A stretch of DNA of 64,000 nt from Granulicatella elegans ATCC 700633 (GCF_000162475.2 NZ_KI391971.1:1604122-1668121), one strand, 5' to 3'; shown: positions 31,101 to 39,728, counted from the stretch's first letter. Numbers and translations: made by a program. Notes: generated by a model from the letters alone, not told the origin.

Positions 31101-31707
31101 CAACTACTGAAGGTTCTAATCCTTTACCAGTTGTATCTACAAATTTCGTTACAGCTACTTGAGAACCATCTTTCGTATAAACGATTGTTGTGTCTCCTGT
31201 TGGTGTAGTTGGAGCTGGTGGTAAATATCCCTCTTCTTTGTTTGCAGGGTTCTTCGGTGTCAACGGTTGTCCATCTGGGCCTACTGGTGTAGTTCCTGGT
31301 ACGTATGGAATTATCGTTGTTGGTGTTCCCGGTTTTGTAGGATCTGTTGGATTATTTGGATATTGTGGATTTTCAATTGTCGGAGGAGTGAATCCTTCTG
31401 GTACAACTGGTACATATTTACCTAGTGCTTTGTACACTACTTTTTCCGTAATATCTTTATCTTCTGCCTTAACATTTTCTATAGGTTTAACAGATGTTTC
31501 TACATCTCCTGTTGCTACATATCCTGCTACTGCTGGAAGTGCATTTCCTTCTAATGTAGTATCGTTATCTTTAGCTTCCCAATCTCCATAAGTGATTTCT
31601 CCTGTTACTGGGTTTACTTTAGCTACACGAGTATAGTTCACTTTTGTAGTGAATGGGTCAGCTACATTCGTTCCAGCTTTATTTCCATCTTTTTCAGCTT
31701 GGTTCAA
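25189..31707 (-). CDS. C-terminal half of a split Mub-type adhesin (downstream of nonsense codon)
   Basis: Open frame of 2,172 residues in the same frame as the gene upstream, separated from it only by TAA and six codons. The first possible start is an internal TTG at 31707 without a clear ribosome site, and there is no signal peptide. It contains about six large units. Each has a Mub_B2-like module (VKRTITYTYADD..., GEITYGxWxAKD), a Pro/Asp/Asn-rich linker (PNDPTDPTKPGTPTT..VPYVPGTTPVGP), and a MucBP_2-like module (GYxVxxNDYPS...FD.D...DQ.F.V). A long PxPxPxP wall-spanning segment, LPNTG near the end, a membrane span and a charged tail follow. If translated alone it would stay in the cytoplasm. 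It is therefore non-functional as read, unless the stop is suppressed, reverted by recombination or a sequencing error. Confidence 0.8.
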   Translation of the reverse strand: MNQAEKDGNKAGTNVADPFTTKVNYTRVAKVNPVTGEITYGDWEAKDNDTTLEGNALPAVAGYVATGDVETSVKPIENVKAEDKDITEKVVYKALGKYVPVVPEGFTPPTIENPQYPNNPTDPTKPGTPTTIIPYVPGTTPVGPDGQPLTPKNPANKEEGYLPPAPTTPTGDTTIVYTKDGSQVAVTKFVDTTGKGLEPSVVDTGDTGKAFTKDADVTAAINKILARGYEKVSNVNAGEKDYPSTAAEKVFDADASTNQEYTVTFKPIVKDIPTDPTTPGYVKPEPGQPVDPTKPDGPKWPDSVKDLKTTESVTRTIKYVYEDATPVPDAKLGTDVPTKKVQTLEFTRTAKVNLVTGEVEYGAWTPKTTDGFEAVTTPTIDGYTSALVSNPTTSDVPAKTVTADAADFEEVVVYKIKQITIDPNDPNFDPNKPVDPSNPNGPKYKDLKLAEEVKRTITYTYADDVADTAKRGTKVEPDHENTVSFTRTATVNAVTKEITYSEWTAKDNDTTLEGKATVPVKTGYVATGDVEASKKDVTGVNATDKDIVEAIVYKDLGKFVPVVPEGFTPPTIENPQYPNNPDDPTKPGTPTTTIPYVPGTTPVGPNGKPLTPKDPNDPKQGYNPPVPTNPTEDTTIVYTKDGSQVAVTHFIEVNSETDKTEKGGVAQSIVDTGDTGKAFMKGAEVEKTIEALKAKGYTVVENNYPTDGKFDADATTNQEYKVLVTVKPATVNPNDPTPTPGKPIDPNNPTGPKWTPELIKELEDGRKEEVKRTINYVYADGKKAADSVQETKEFKRSATINPVTGKITFGDWSPAQTFEAVTSPKVTNYTPNKETVPASEVTATAEDINETVVYTTKPVPLDPSKPTDPNTPNVTPKPEDKVPNDPKGRTYKELGLIEEVTHTVHYKLADGSDAGIRDNVQTLTFTRTADLDPVTGAISNFSDWKAKIPEGATEPDTTIDAVPTPAKEGYVASAAKSTERTNVQATDKDSEETIIYRKLGSYVPVIPEGVTPPANTDLTPKPYTNDPNDPTKPGTPTETPVVPYIPGTTPVGPDGKPLTPKDPNDPTKGYEVPDVPKDPTQNTTITYVKDGSQVALVHFIKADGTAVHVSVAEAGDTGKAIKTTNIDNVKAELEAKGYEVIAPTDPAYTAERVAFYADANRTFDDKDDKGDKGISQVYYVIVKEGITPIDPDKPLDPNNPNVTPKPGDKVPGDPKQRTFEQLGLLDEVNRTINYRYANTDKVEEAKRGQEAAATVEQKLRYSRKGDLNKVTGEITYTSDWTKPQTLAEVTSPVIEGYVADIKAAEKVENVAHDAADSVVNVVYSPLGKYVPKVPEGFEVPKVEKPQYPNDPTDPTKPGTPTTVIPYVPGTTPKDPNGNPLKPIDPNDPSKGYVPPTPENPTEDTQITYEKDTQKAKVTYVVEGTGTVLHTDNLEGKSGEPIEYSTVTKLAELKALGYDLVSDGFTTATDKNYDKDTKVDQSFVVTVKPHVEPIKPVDPENPNDPNKPKPGDPIDPKNPDGPKWTEDLIKKIDTTRHVNRTIKYVNEKGEEVAKKVTDKVTFTREGNINTVTGEITYGNWTAKDGDTTFDKVESPVVKGYILKDAKQKEVAATTGLTADSKDENIEVVYTKLGSWIPKVPEGSTPVPPVTYPNDPNDPTKPGSDRPIVPYVPGTTPVVPKDPTKPISPDNPLVPLTPVDPKDPTKGYEVPPVPTNPSTDTPINYVTDKQKAITNFVDEKGKVVSTPVVDEGDSGSKFTKSGDVESKIKELVKKGYIVESNDYPSADNDRVFDKDKDKDQVFNVVVTPLIVPTNPNNPDKPMVPTDPTKPVGPNNPLKPVTPSTPEPGKPVFPGDPNSPVWPNTVKDLVTEKSATRTIKYVDRNGKEVSGTRIETIKFTREAKVNLVTGEITYGEWTTDRNDDIFNGYQVPVVKGYIAKAGDLESSTKDVKVTPDTIKDINETVIYDKLGSWIPNIPGTPTNPIPYPNDPKDPTKPGSDKPIVPYVPGHTPMVPQDPTKPVGPNNPLVPLKPVDPNDPTKGYEVPDVPGDPTKDTPITYVPNDPRPNPNPYPGPNPAPAPKPEPKPEPKPEPKPNPETPKPVTPADNGDNNGNNNGTPSDNGTPTNNGEQTPMRELPNTGTGNEFAIFGAAASAILAGLGIAAPGKKKEEQDEA

Positions 31708-31725
31708 TTCACTTGCTTCTGTTGA

Positions 31726-31728
31726 TTA
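31726..31728 (-). other. In-frame TAA splitting a ~4,540-codon adhesin gene
   Basis: The upstream frame ends ..EEVTRTISYT-stop and continues in the same frame as STEASELNQAEKDG. Sister modules have Y or V at this place (KYVYED, TYTYAD), so a single change of TAT or TAC to TAA explains it. The sequence around it is otherwise intact, with no indel. Confidence 0.85.
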
Positions 31729-34700
31729 AGTGTACGAAATTGTACGTGTTACTTCTTCCGTATTCTTCAATTTCGCTAGTAACTCATCAGTCCATTTTGG
31801 TCCATTTGGATCATTTGGATTAATTGGCTCACCTTTCTTAGGTTCTTTATAACCTGGAGCTTTTGGATCAACTGTGATTAATTTAGTTTTATAAACTACT
31901 ACTTCTTCGAAGTCTTTATCTGTAGCTGCTACAGTTTTAGCTGGTACATCTGCTGTTGTTGGTGTTACACCTGCAACTGCCGCAGTGTATTTCTCTAATA
32001 CTGGTGAAGTTACTGCTTCGAATGTTTGATCAGCTGACCAATCTCCGTATGTGATTTCTCCTGTCGCTACATTAATCTTACCAGAACGTGTGAATTTAAG
32101 TGTTTTGACTTTCTTATCAGCTACACTTGTTAAATCAGATTCTGCTACTGGAGTACCGTCTTCATATACATACTTAATTGTACGTGTTACTTCTTCTTGT
32201 ACTTTTACAGCATTGATTAATTCTTCTGTCCATTTTGGTCCATCTGGATTATTTGGATCGATTGGTGTTACACCTGGAGTTGGTTTTGGATTTTCATTAC
32301 TTGATGGTTTAGTTGGATCAAATGATGGAATATCCACTACTTTAGCTTTGAATTTCACTACATATTCTTGATCAACTGCAGCATCTTTATCGAATTTATC
32401 TGTTGAAACAAATCCGTTATTTACTAATTCGTAACCTTTTTTCTTCAATTCGGCAATTTTAGCTTCAACTGATGTTGCTGTTGTAGCTGGGTAAGCTTCT
32501 TCTGATTTACCTGTAACTGCGATTGAATCTGCAAGACCTGGAGTAATGACTTTATCTGTATTCGTAGGATCTACTTCTACGAATTTAACTACAGCTTTTT
32601 GAGCCACTGGAGTGTAAAGTACTGTAATCTTGTAGTCATCTGCTTCTGCATCGATTGCTGCAGTTGCTTCTACAGTAGCGTTGTCTGGTAAGTATCCTGC
32701 TACCGTTGGTGAAGAAACATTATTAAATTTATCATCTTTAGCTTTTTCCGCATCAGATAATGTAATTGCATCGTTAGATGTTCCACCTACTGGAGTCCAT
32801 GGTCCAAATGTAACGATTGATTTTTGAGCATCTGTTGCATCTGCTGCGATTGCTTTATTTGTAATGTGGTCGTAGTAAACTACACGAGCTTTGTATTCTT
32901 CTGGAGAATCATATCCACTCTTATCTAACACCGCTTTATAAGCAGCGTATTCTGTAGGATATTCTTTCGCAGCTAATGTGTAGTCGATTGTACGGTCACG
33001 TTCAAAGTGAAGTGTTTCAGTCACTGTTGGTGCCGCTGTAGTTCCACGTTTATCTGCTGGTACATCATCTGTACTTGCATATTTGTACTCAATTGTACGT
33101 GTTACTTCTTGAGTATCTTTAATTTTACGAGTAACTTTCTTATGACGTAGGTAAACATTGAATGCTTGATCTACTTCTTTATCATCATCAAACTTGCGTC
33201 CACCCTCAATAGCTGTACCTTGAGTGTTATTTGTATAATCATCTGTGACTAGTTCATATCCAAGGTCTTCATATTTTTTGATTGTTTCAGCTGTTTTATA
33301 AGGAATTGCTGTATGTGATTTACCTTGAAGCGTTGTAACATCATAAGTTGTTTTCGCATCTGCACCTGTTGCAGGGGCTGGATTAGCATTTTGAACTTCA
33401 AGAATACGAGCATCCCCTGTTGCATCTAAGTCGATGTATGTTACTTTAGCTTTTTGAGTATCAGCTTTGTAAACAACATACATATCAAAGTCATCTTTGT
33501 TGTCCGCACGAACTTCTGATACTAATGGTTCGTATGCTCCAACATCTTTCGTATTATCTGCAACTGGAGTATATAATCCTACTGGTTGCTTACCGTTATG
33601 GATGTGTCCCATCTTACCATCTGCACGAGGAGTGAAGTCAGCAGTTACTACTTCTGCTGTATATCCTTTAACAGTTGGTGAGATAACTTCTTTAAATTTA
33701 GAATTTTCATCACTTGAAGCAGTCCATTTACCAATAATAATTGAACCTTGGTTGAACTGTGTTCCCGCCGGAATCGTATCTCCAACATTGTAAACATGTC
33801 CTGTTGCATCTGTAACTTGATTTGCAGTTACTAATTCTGTAGAGGTTGCACCTGCTTCAGAGAAAATCTTGTAATCACGAGTATAATCAATCGTTTGTGT
33901 ACGAGTAACCGGTGTGTTATCGATTGCTAGGATTGGATCATTATCTTTATATGAATCTTGACTTGAAGGGTTATCATCAGCATTTTCGTATACATAATGA
34001 ATTGTACGAGTAATTGATGCTTTTGACTGTGGGTTAACGATTGGTGTATACGTAGCTTTACCGTAGTCTGTACCATACTGACTAGTCACAGGATCCCCAT
34101 CTACTTTATTGTTATAGTCAAGGTCTGGTTGTTGTTTTGTTACTCCAGTTCCTTTTCCTACAAATTTAGGATGTGGTGTAAATGTAATTTCGCCAGTATC
34201 TTGGTTTAATGTGTACGTACCTTCATTTTCAATAACGATTTCTATATCAGTTACTTTAGTATAACGACGATGTACGGTCTCAACCGCACCTGTTTCTGGA
34301 TCAATGTGAACCGCATCTGGAAGAGTAACATTCATTAAATCTTCGTAAGTAGCAGCTGTACGCGTTCCTTTTGGAATCACATCATTATTAGCAGTATAAG
34401 TAGTTCCATTCATTGTAATACTTTCACCTTTTGGAACTAATTGATCTGCAGAAGTTTCATTCACAAGAGTCCCTTCAAATCTTGTTTGAGTTCCTGCTGG
34501 GATCGTATCTCCTTTAGCAAAAGTAGTTTTCCATGTTGTAATTTGAGCTCCACCTACTATTTTAAGTGGTGTAACAAGTTCATCACCTACTTGTAGTTTA
34601 CTTCCTGCTGGTACAACTACATTAGCCCCATTACGGATTACTGTCGTGTCCTCTGTTGCTGTTGGTAAAGCTCCTTCTAATACCGAACCTGCTGGTACTG

Positions 34701-37700
34701 ACCCTGTTGTGAATCTTGCATTACTTACAGTTACATTTCCTGTACCATTAACAGCAACTGGTGATGAAACATTACCTAACTTAGTTCCTGCTGGAATTTT
34801 ATCTGCTGGTTTATAAGTGACTGTTGTTCCATCTGTTAGTGTAACAGTTGTTTCCTTATCGACAGTTGTATCTTTTGTATATAATTTACCTGGAATTTCT
34901 TTTCTAGTTGCAAAAGTTGGTTTCGCAGTTGTATTTAAAATATCAACTCGTTTAGAAGTTTCAACAGATTCATTTGTTACAGTTTCAACTGTTCCTTTTG
35001 TTGGAATTGTAGGGTTAGATGATTGTGGTTTTCCTTGAATGTCTTCTGTAGTTGTATCTTCTCCTACTGGACGAACGTCAATAACTGTCGGAATATAACT
35101 TGTATCCATAGATTTGGCACCGTTATTTCCGTTGTTTACATTTTCTAAAACCTTATCTTTTTCTGCTAAAGTAGTACTTGTTAAAGATTCTCTAATAGTA
35201 TCTTCTGTAGCTTCCCATCCAGTGTGACTTCCATTATTGTCCCATGCACGGATAGCTACCCCTTTAGCTGTACCTACAAACCCTTTTTCTGGTTCAAAAG
35301 TAATTTTTGTAAAACTCAAACTACCTTGTTTAGTATTTTTATTTTCCGCAGAACCTTCATTTAGTTTATAAACCCCAACTTTGTTTCCAGCTGTATCATA
35401 TTCAGTATATTCAGATAAGTAGTATTCTGTTTTACCTGTTAATTTATTCAATACTTTAACAGCTGTACCAAGAGTATTTCCTCTCGCATCTTTAACAACT
35501 ACCTCAGTACCATTGTAAATTGTTTGACTTAGTTGATCTTTCACCTCAACAGTTTTACCTGTTGGTTCTTCAGATTTAACAACTGTATCATTTAATACCA
35601 TCTTAGGTGCTGTATTATCATCAATTTGCGCCCATTGTTTATAGTTAGATTCAATTGTTTTACCACTTGCAGTAAACATAGCATTGGTTGGGAGATTCAC
35701 TTCTTGTTTCTTGCCTTGGTAATCTTTTGTTTCTTGACGTGTTCCTCGAGGTTGGTGAATAACGTTAGCAACGAAATCTTCCACTTCCCCTGAAGATGCT
35801 AATCCTGTAGGCAGTCTTAAGTCATTCTTATCTACAGAAACACGTAAACGAACACCAAGATTATCTACTGATGTGTTTAATAATTGTGGTGTATTTTTGA
35901 ATGTAATGTCATAAGTCCCATCAGCATTAGCAGTCACTAATTCAGATGATTCATAAAGGTCGAATTTACCATTCCCGTTAAAGTCAACCCATCCACGAAC
36001 ATAAGCCACATCATTATTAACACCACGGTTAACTTTGATACCTTTTAAGATATATTCATTTTCACTTGCATGACGTAGTGTATATTTAGTTGCTACTGCT
36101 GGGTCAAGAAGTTGTCCTTCACCTTCATCAGGTAAGTTACCTACACCAAGTCCACGTGTTGCTTGATTATATAACCCTTTAATTGGTAAACCATCCCCGC
36201 CCGCTAATGTATTAGCTGTTGATAGAATTTCACCATTTTTAATCGCTACTTGTGTTCCATCGGCCATACGAATTACTGGGTTTTTACCATCTAATAAGTA
36301 TGTTCCTGATTGACCTTTAGAGTTTGTAACTTGAGTTGTCCCACTAACAAGACTAACTTCTTTATAATCTTCTGAGTTTACTAAGTCATCTAGTACCCAG
36401 GCACCATTTGGCTCAGCAATTGTTGTACGGAAATCTGTATCTGCAGGAACATCCCCTAAATATGGCTGTGTCGCAGTTACTTGCGTTCCATTTTTATCTT
36501 TATTAAAGTTACCGATAATGTGTTGTGCAGAACCATAAGAGGCTGGTGCATCCCCTCCATCATAAATAACGAAACCTACAGTTGCTGATTGGCTACCATT
36601 GGCATTAATGTAAACACCTAAATTTTCAACATTTTGAGATAGACCTATAGGAAGATCGTATCCATTATTAACACCAGAATCAAAAGGTCCAAATAATTGA
36701 CTTCCATAACCTGTTTCTGTTTTATTCGTCCATTCAGAAAGTTTATAACCTGTAGACAACGGAGCATTTGTTTTTCTATCGAAAGTATTTAAAAAGTTAC
36801 CATTACCTTCTCTATTAGGGAATAAACCTTTTGAGTTTGTTTTATTTTTATTCAAACGCATGAATTCTTCCCAAGGTGTACCATCAGATTCGAACTGAGT
36901 GAACTCCGCCACACTTAAATCTTCTGAATCAACTGCAATAGCATTAACCGCTACTGGACGACCATTATATGTTGCTGACAATTGGAACTTAACCCCAACG
37001 TTACCACCATCATAAGCTGGAGCGAACGCAGTTAATCGTTCACGAGTTACCCCATTTGAATCTTCATATTTAGTTTCGAACCCTGCTAATCGTAAATGAC
37101 TCCAGTTTGGATCTTGTCTTGTTACAATAACATCTTCACGTTGAACAACACCATCAACTGGACTTCTATTAATATTCTCAGGTTCACCATTAGCTTTATT
37201 TAGAGTATATGTTTCTGTTGTAACTTTTTTACGAGAAAGTGAACTTACTGTAGCACTTAATGTATAACCTTTTACCTTAGTTGGAACATCGAAACGCATT
37301 CCTTCTTGAAGAACTTCGAATATTTCATTATTTCCTCGTCCACTAGATTGGTTGTTTTGTACTTCATTTTTTACATCATTATATGTTTTCCACAAAGTAT
37401 ATTTAGCTAATCCAGATGCTAAAAATGCAGGATCATTCGTTTTCTTACCTACTAACTCGGGGTGTGTAGTCGACTCAAGAACGGTACGAACCATTGTAAA
37501 ACGTCCACGTTCTTGACGTCCTTTTGAACTAGTGAAATCAACCATAGCCGGATTATTAACGTATTCAACAGCCCCTACTTTTGTTCCATCAGCATATGTA
37601 ATAGACGCAGTAGCGAAGTCAAACCAGTTAATTGCTTCACGAAGTTGACTATAGTTTTTCTCACCAGCTGAACCATAAGCTACATCACCAATAGCAAAAT

Positions 37701-38754
37701 CATATGTTTTACTACCATTTTGATCTACCTTACCATTAGCCAATGTTACAGTTGCTACGGCTGCACCTGTGTTACCTTTTCGTTTAACTTCAATCTTATC
37801 ATCAGCAGTTAAAGTTGGATTTGCTGTACGGATTTCTTTTTCAATCGCACGCGCTTCTTCCTCAGTAATATCTCCTACATTATTTACAACAACTTTATTA
37901 ATCGGGTTGCTAATGTTTATAGTACTACCTGCTGGATCTGCCAACACTGCAGAAACTTTTTCATCATGTCCTGCTGCTTTCATTGCTGTATAAACAGCTT
38001 CTAAAGCATTATTCACTTCTGAACGTTGTTTATTTAATTCTTCAGCTGTCACAGTTTTTGATGTTGATAATTCATTTGCTTTTTCAATGGCTTTTTTAGC
38101 ATTTTCAATTGCTTGAATTAAAGCATCTTTCGCTTTTTCATCTTGAACAGATTTTTCTGCGTAAGATAATGCAGAAGTATTTAAAGCTTTTGCTTCATTC
38201 ACTGCTTTTTCTAAGTCTTCTTTTGCTTTTTCTACTTCTTTAGCAGCTTCTTTTTTCTCAGAGTCTTCTTTAGAATCTTTTTTAGTGTCTTCCTTAGCTT
38301 TCTCTTCAATTTTTTCTTCTGCTTTTTCTTTTGGAGTTTCAATTGGTTTTTCTACCACTTCTCCTGCTGTTTCTGGAACAACTAATTCTGGCTTTTCTAC
38401 TACTGGAGTAGAATTTTCTTTAGTCGTTGCTTCAGGTTTTACTGAAGTTGATTCCACTGCTGGAGTTGCTGCAGCTGTTGTTTCCGTCTCCTTTTCTGTT
38501 GGAATCGGCTTTTCTGCAACCGTTTTCTGATTAGATTCTGTTTTACCAACAGTTCCATTACCTTCGGTCTTATCCTTTACTAATGCAGAAGAAGGCTCTG
38601 AAGAAGCTTGTTCATTAGCTTGAGCAGTTTGCCCGCCAGCAAATACTAATGCTGTACCAATTAAAACACTTGCTGCACCGAAATGATATTTACGAATTGA
38701 GAAACGTTGTCTTAATCCATACCAATTAAACGATTTTTTACGTTTATTTCTCAT
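31726..38754 (-). CDS. N-terminal part of a CshA/Mub hybrid adhesin, truncated by nonsense codon
   Basis: 2,342 residues from the ATG at 38754 (AGAAAGGA upstream; the longer frame to 38811 adds residues across that site). Residues 1-45 carry a YSIRK signal (FSIRKYHFGAASVLIGTALVF); 45-260 is Glu/Lys/Thr-rich and helical. About 400-740 resembles the CshA NR2 domain (ending GGDAPASYGSAQHI). About 800-1000 is a GEVED-type domain (WVDFNGNGKFDLYES, SGEVEDF). About 1000-1580 is CshA-repeat material with an unusual insertion of [VI]P[AK]G[ST] motifs. From 1583 there are Mub_B2/MucBP_2-type modules (ITRTIHYVYENADD; TYIDLDATGD). It stops at TAA 31726 before any LPXTG site, so as read it would be secreted but not wall-linked. 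With the downstream half it makes a 13.6-kb adhesin gene. TATAAT at 38782-38787 is a possible -10 with no good -35. Confidence 0.88.
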   Translation of the reverse strand: MRNKRKKSFNWYGLRQRFSIRKYHFGAASVLIGTALVFAGGQTAQANEQASSEPSSALVKDKTEGNGTVGKTESNQKTVAEKPIPTEKETETTAAATPAVESTSVKPEATTKENSTPVVEKPELVVPETAGEVVEKPIETPKEKAEEKIEEKAKEDTKKDSKEDSEKKEAAKEVEKAKEDLEKAVNEAKALNTSALSYAEKSVQDEKAKDALIQAIENAKKAIEKANELSTSKTVTAEELNKQRSEVNNALEAVYTAMKAAGHDEKVSAVLADPAGSTINISNPINKVVVNNVGDITEEEARAIEKEIRTANPTLTADDKIEVKRKGNTGAAVATVTLANGKVDQNGSKTYDFAIGDVAYGSAGEKNYSQLREAINWFDFATASITYADGTKVGAVEYVNNPAMVDFTSSKGRQERGRFTMVRTVLESTTHPELVGKKTNDPAFLASGLAKYTLWKTYNDVKNEVQNNQSSGRGNNEIFEVLQEGMRFDVPTKVKGYTLSATVSSLSRKKVTTETYTLNKANGEPENINRSPVDGVVQREDVIVTRQDPNWSHLRLAGFETKYEDSNGVTRERLTAFAPAYDGGNVGVKFQLSATYNGRPVAVNAIAVDSEDLSVAEFTQFESDGTPWEEFMRLNKNKTNSKGLFPNREGNGNFLNTFDRKTNAPLSTGYKLSEWTNKTETGYGSQLFGPFDSGVNNGYDLPIGLSQNVENLGVYINANGSQSATVGFVIYDGGDAPASYGSAQHIIGNFNKDKNGTQVTATQPYLGDVPADTDFRTTIAEPNGAWVLDDLVNSEDYKEVSLVSGTTQVTNSKGQSGTYLLDGKNPVIRMADGTQVAIKNGEILSTANTLAGGDGLPIKGLYNQATRGLGVGNLPDEGEGQLLDPAVATKYTLRHASENEYILKGIKVNRGVNNDVAYVRGWVDFNGNGKFDLYESSELVTANADGTYDITFKNTPQLLNTSVDNLGVRLRVSVDKNDLRLPTGLASSGEVEDFVANVIHQPRGTRQETKDYQGKKQEVNLPTNAMFTASGKTIESNYKQWAQIDDNTAPKMVLNDTVVKSEEPTGKTVEVKDQLSQTIYNGTEVVVKDARGNTLGTAVKVLNKLTGKTEYYLSEYTEYDTAGNKVGVYKLNEGSAENKNTKQGSLSFTKITFEPEKGFVGTAKGVAIRAWDNNGSHTGWEATEDTIRESLTSTTLAEKDKVLENVNNGNNGAKSMDTSYIPTVIDVRPVGEDTTTEDIQGKPQSSNPTIPTKGTVETVTNESVETSKRVDILNTTAKPTFATRKEIPGKLYTKDTTVDKETTVTLTDGTTVTYKPADKIPAGTKLGNVSSPVAVNGTGNVTVSNARFTTGSVPAGSVLEGALPTATEDTTVIRNGANVVVPAGSKLQVGDELVTPLKIVGGAQITTWKTTFAKGDTIPAGTQTRFEGTLVNETSADQLVPKGESITMNGTTYTANNDVIPKGTRTAATYEDLMNVTLPDAVHIDPETGAVETVHRRYTKVTDIEIVIENEGTYTLNQDTGEITFTPHPKFVGKGTGVTKQQPDLDYNNKVDGDPVTSQYGTDYGKATYTPIVNPQSKASITRTIHYVYENADDNPSSQDSYKDNDPILAIDNTPVTRTQTIDYTRDYKIFSEAGATSTELVTANQVTDATGHVYNVGDTIPAGTQFNQGSIIIGKWTASSDENSKFKEVISPTVKGYTAEVVTADFTPRADGKMGHIHNGKQPVGLYTPVADNTKDVGAYEPLVSEVRADNKDDFDMYVVYKADTQKAKVTYIDLDATGDARILEVQNANPAPATGADAKTTYDVTTLQGKSHTAIPYKTAETIKKYEDLGYELVTDDYTNNTQGTAIEGGRKFDDDKEVDQAFNVYLRHKKVTRKIKDTQEVTRTIEYKYASTDDVPADKRGTTAAPTVTETLHFERDRTIDYTLAAKEYPTEYAAYKAVLDKSGYDSPEEYKARVVYYDHITNKAIAADATDAQKSIVTFGPWTPVGGTSNDAITLSDAEKAKDDKFNNVSSPTVAGYLPDNATVEATAAIDAEADDYKITVLYTPVAQKAVVKFVEVDPTNTDKVITPGLADSIAVTGKSEEAYPATTATSVEAKIAELKKKGYELVNNGFVSTDKFDKDAAVDQEYVVKFKAKVVDIPSFDPTKPSSNENPKPTPGVTPIDPNNPDGPKWTEELINAVKVQEEVTRTIKYVYEDGTPVAESDLTSVADKKVKTLKFTRSGKINVATGEITYGDWSADQTFEAVTSPVLEKYTAAVAGVTPTTADVPAKTVAATDKDFEEVVVYKTKLITVDPKAPGYKEPKKGEPINPNDPNGPKWTDELLAKLKNTEEVTRTISYT

Positions 38755-39182
38755 AACTTTTTCCTTTCTGAATAAATCATAATTATATTTTTTAACACTG
38801 TCCGAACACACTGCAAATACACTATCTGCATCTTCACATTCTATCAGAAATTCCTATAAAAACAAAGCATTTTTTTAATAAGAGATATAAATTATTTTTT
38901 TTCGTTTGATATAGGAAAAATATATAATGGATAAAGATTTTTTCTTGTTTATGTATTTTTTTATACAAATCTCATGGTTATTCCAAAAATACCGACTTTC
39001 TTACTAAAAAAGTCCGAAGAATAATTATATGAATATGTCAATCTAACATTCATATTTTATAAAGTATTTTTAAGATTATTTTCCAAAGATTAAATGTATT
39101 TCTTTTCTTCCTTACTATGTATAATAAAAAAGAAGCCCAAGAGTTATCCCTTCGACTTCTTTTAGCGTTACTATTTATTTAA
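38755..39182. other. Intergenic region, no gene seen
   Basis: AT-rich. It holds the leader and probable promoter of the hybrid adhesin (TATAAT at 38782-38787) and the terminator at 39126-39163. Confidence 0.5.
39126..39163 (-). terminator. Terminator of the sigma/amidase/DUF1659/DUF2922 operon
   Basis: AAAAGAAG / CTTCTTTT, an 8-bp A/T-rich stem with a 20-nt loop and flanking A and T runs, 20 nt past the stop at 39183. Confidence 0.55.
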
Positions 39183-39416
39183 CTATTTTTCATCTTTGAA
39201 TACTTGAGTTACGGTACGGTCTACATACGCTGCAGATACAACTCCTTCAAACTCTTTCTTGCCTGCTTTTTCAAAAGCATGTGTGTTAACGATTTTCTGC
39301 ATTGCACCTTTGACAGTTGCTTCATCTAAATTTTCTGCTGGCTTAGCAATCACCAAATTTTTATGTTTTCCATCTGCATTTTTAAAAACTAGTTTTAATT
39401 CTTTTGTTGTTGTCAT
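39183..39416 (-). CDS. DUF2922 family protein
   Basis: 77 residues; ATG at 39416 with AAGGAGTG upstream. The sequence (KELKLVFKNADGKHKNLVIAKPAENL, ending VDRTVTQVF) fits the DUF2922 family: small soluble Firmicutes proteins of unknown function, often beside a DUF1659 gene. There is no signal peptide or membrane segment. It is the last gene of a four-gene operon, 22 bp after the DUF1659 gene. Function is not known and is not proposed here. Confidence 0.85.
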   Translation of the reverse strand: MTTTKELKLVFKNADGKHKNLVIAKPAENLDEATVKGAMQKIVNTHAFEKAGKKEFEGVVSAAYVDRTVTQVFKDEK

Positions 39417-39438
39417 ATTTTTTCACTCCTTTTCTTAA

Positions 39439-39648
39439 TTATCCAATTGTATGACGATAATGAGATACAACCGTTACATAGCTAACTGTTTCTTTCATCA
39501 ATGTTTTTAAAGCATCCCCAATTTCTTTTACTGCTTCTTCATCTGCTGTTTCAACAAGATTTGGTAAACTTTTAATTCGTTTTGCTTTTCCTCTTTCCTC
39601 ATCCATATGAAATACCTCTAATGTTGATTTTTGAAATACTTTTGCCAT
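39439..39648 (-). CDS. DUF1659 family protein
   Basis: 69 residues from the ATG at 39648, preceded by AGGAGGAAAAAGAAA. The longer frame from 39684 runs across that site and is rejected. The sequence (MAKVFQKSTLEVFHMDEERGKAKRIKSL, then ADEEAVKEIGDALKTLM, ending YRHTIG) matches the DUF1659 family of small cytoplasmic proteins without known function. The Ala/Glu/Leu helix followed by a strand resembles its partner DUF2922 in size and layout. The operon order sigma, amidase, DUF1659, DUF2922 suggests that both small proteins act in the pathway switched on by the sigma factor, but what they do is unknown. Confidence 0.85.
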   Translation of the reverse strand: MAKVFQKSTLEVFHMDEERGKAKRIKSLPNLVETADEEAVKEIGDALKTLMKETVSYVTVVSHYRHTIG

Positions 39649-39728
39649 TTTCTTTTTCCTCCTGTTTGTTTTTTGTAGTGTCATGACTTCCTACACTATA
39701 AAAAGAAAATGATGGATCAATTTTACCC

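Noticed and set aside
25189..31707. A separate gene starting at TTG 31707
   Set aside because: No ribosome site or signal peptide, and it is in the same frame as the upstream gene, separated by only one stop and six codons. It is the other half of a split gene.
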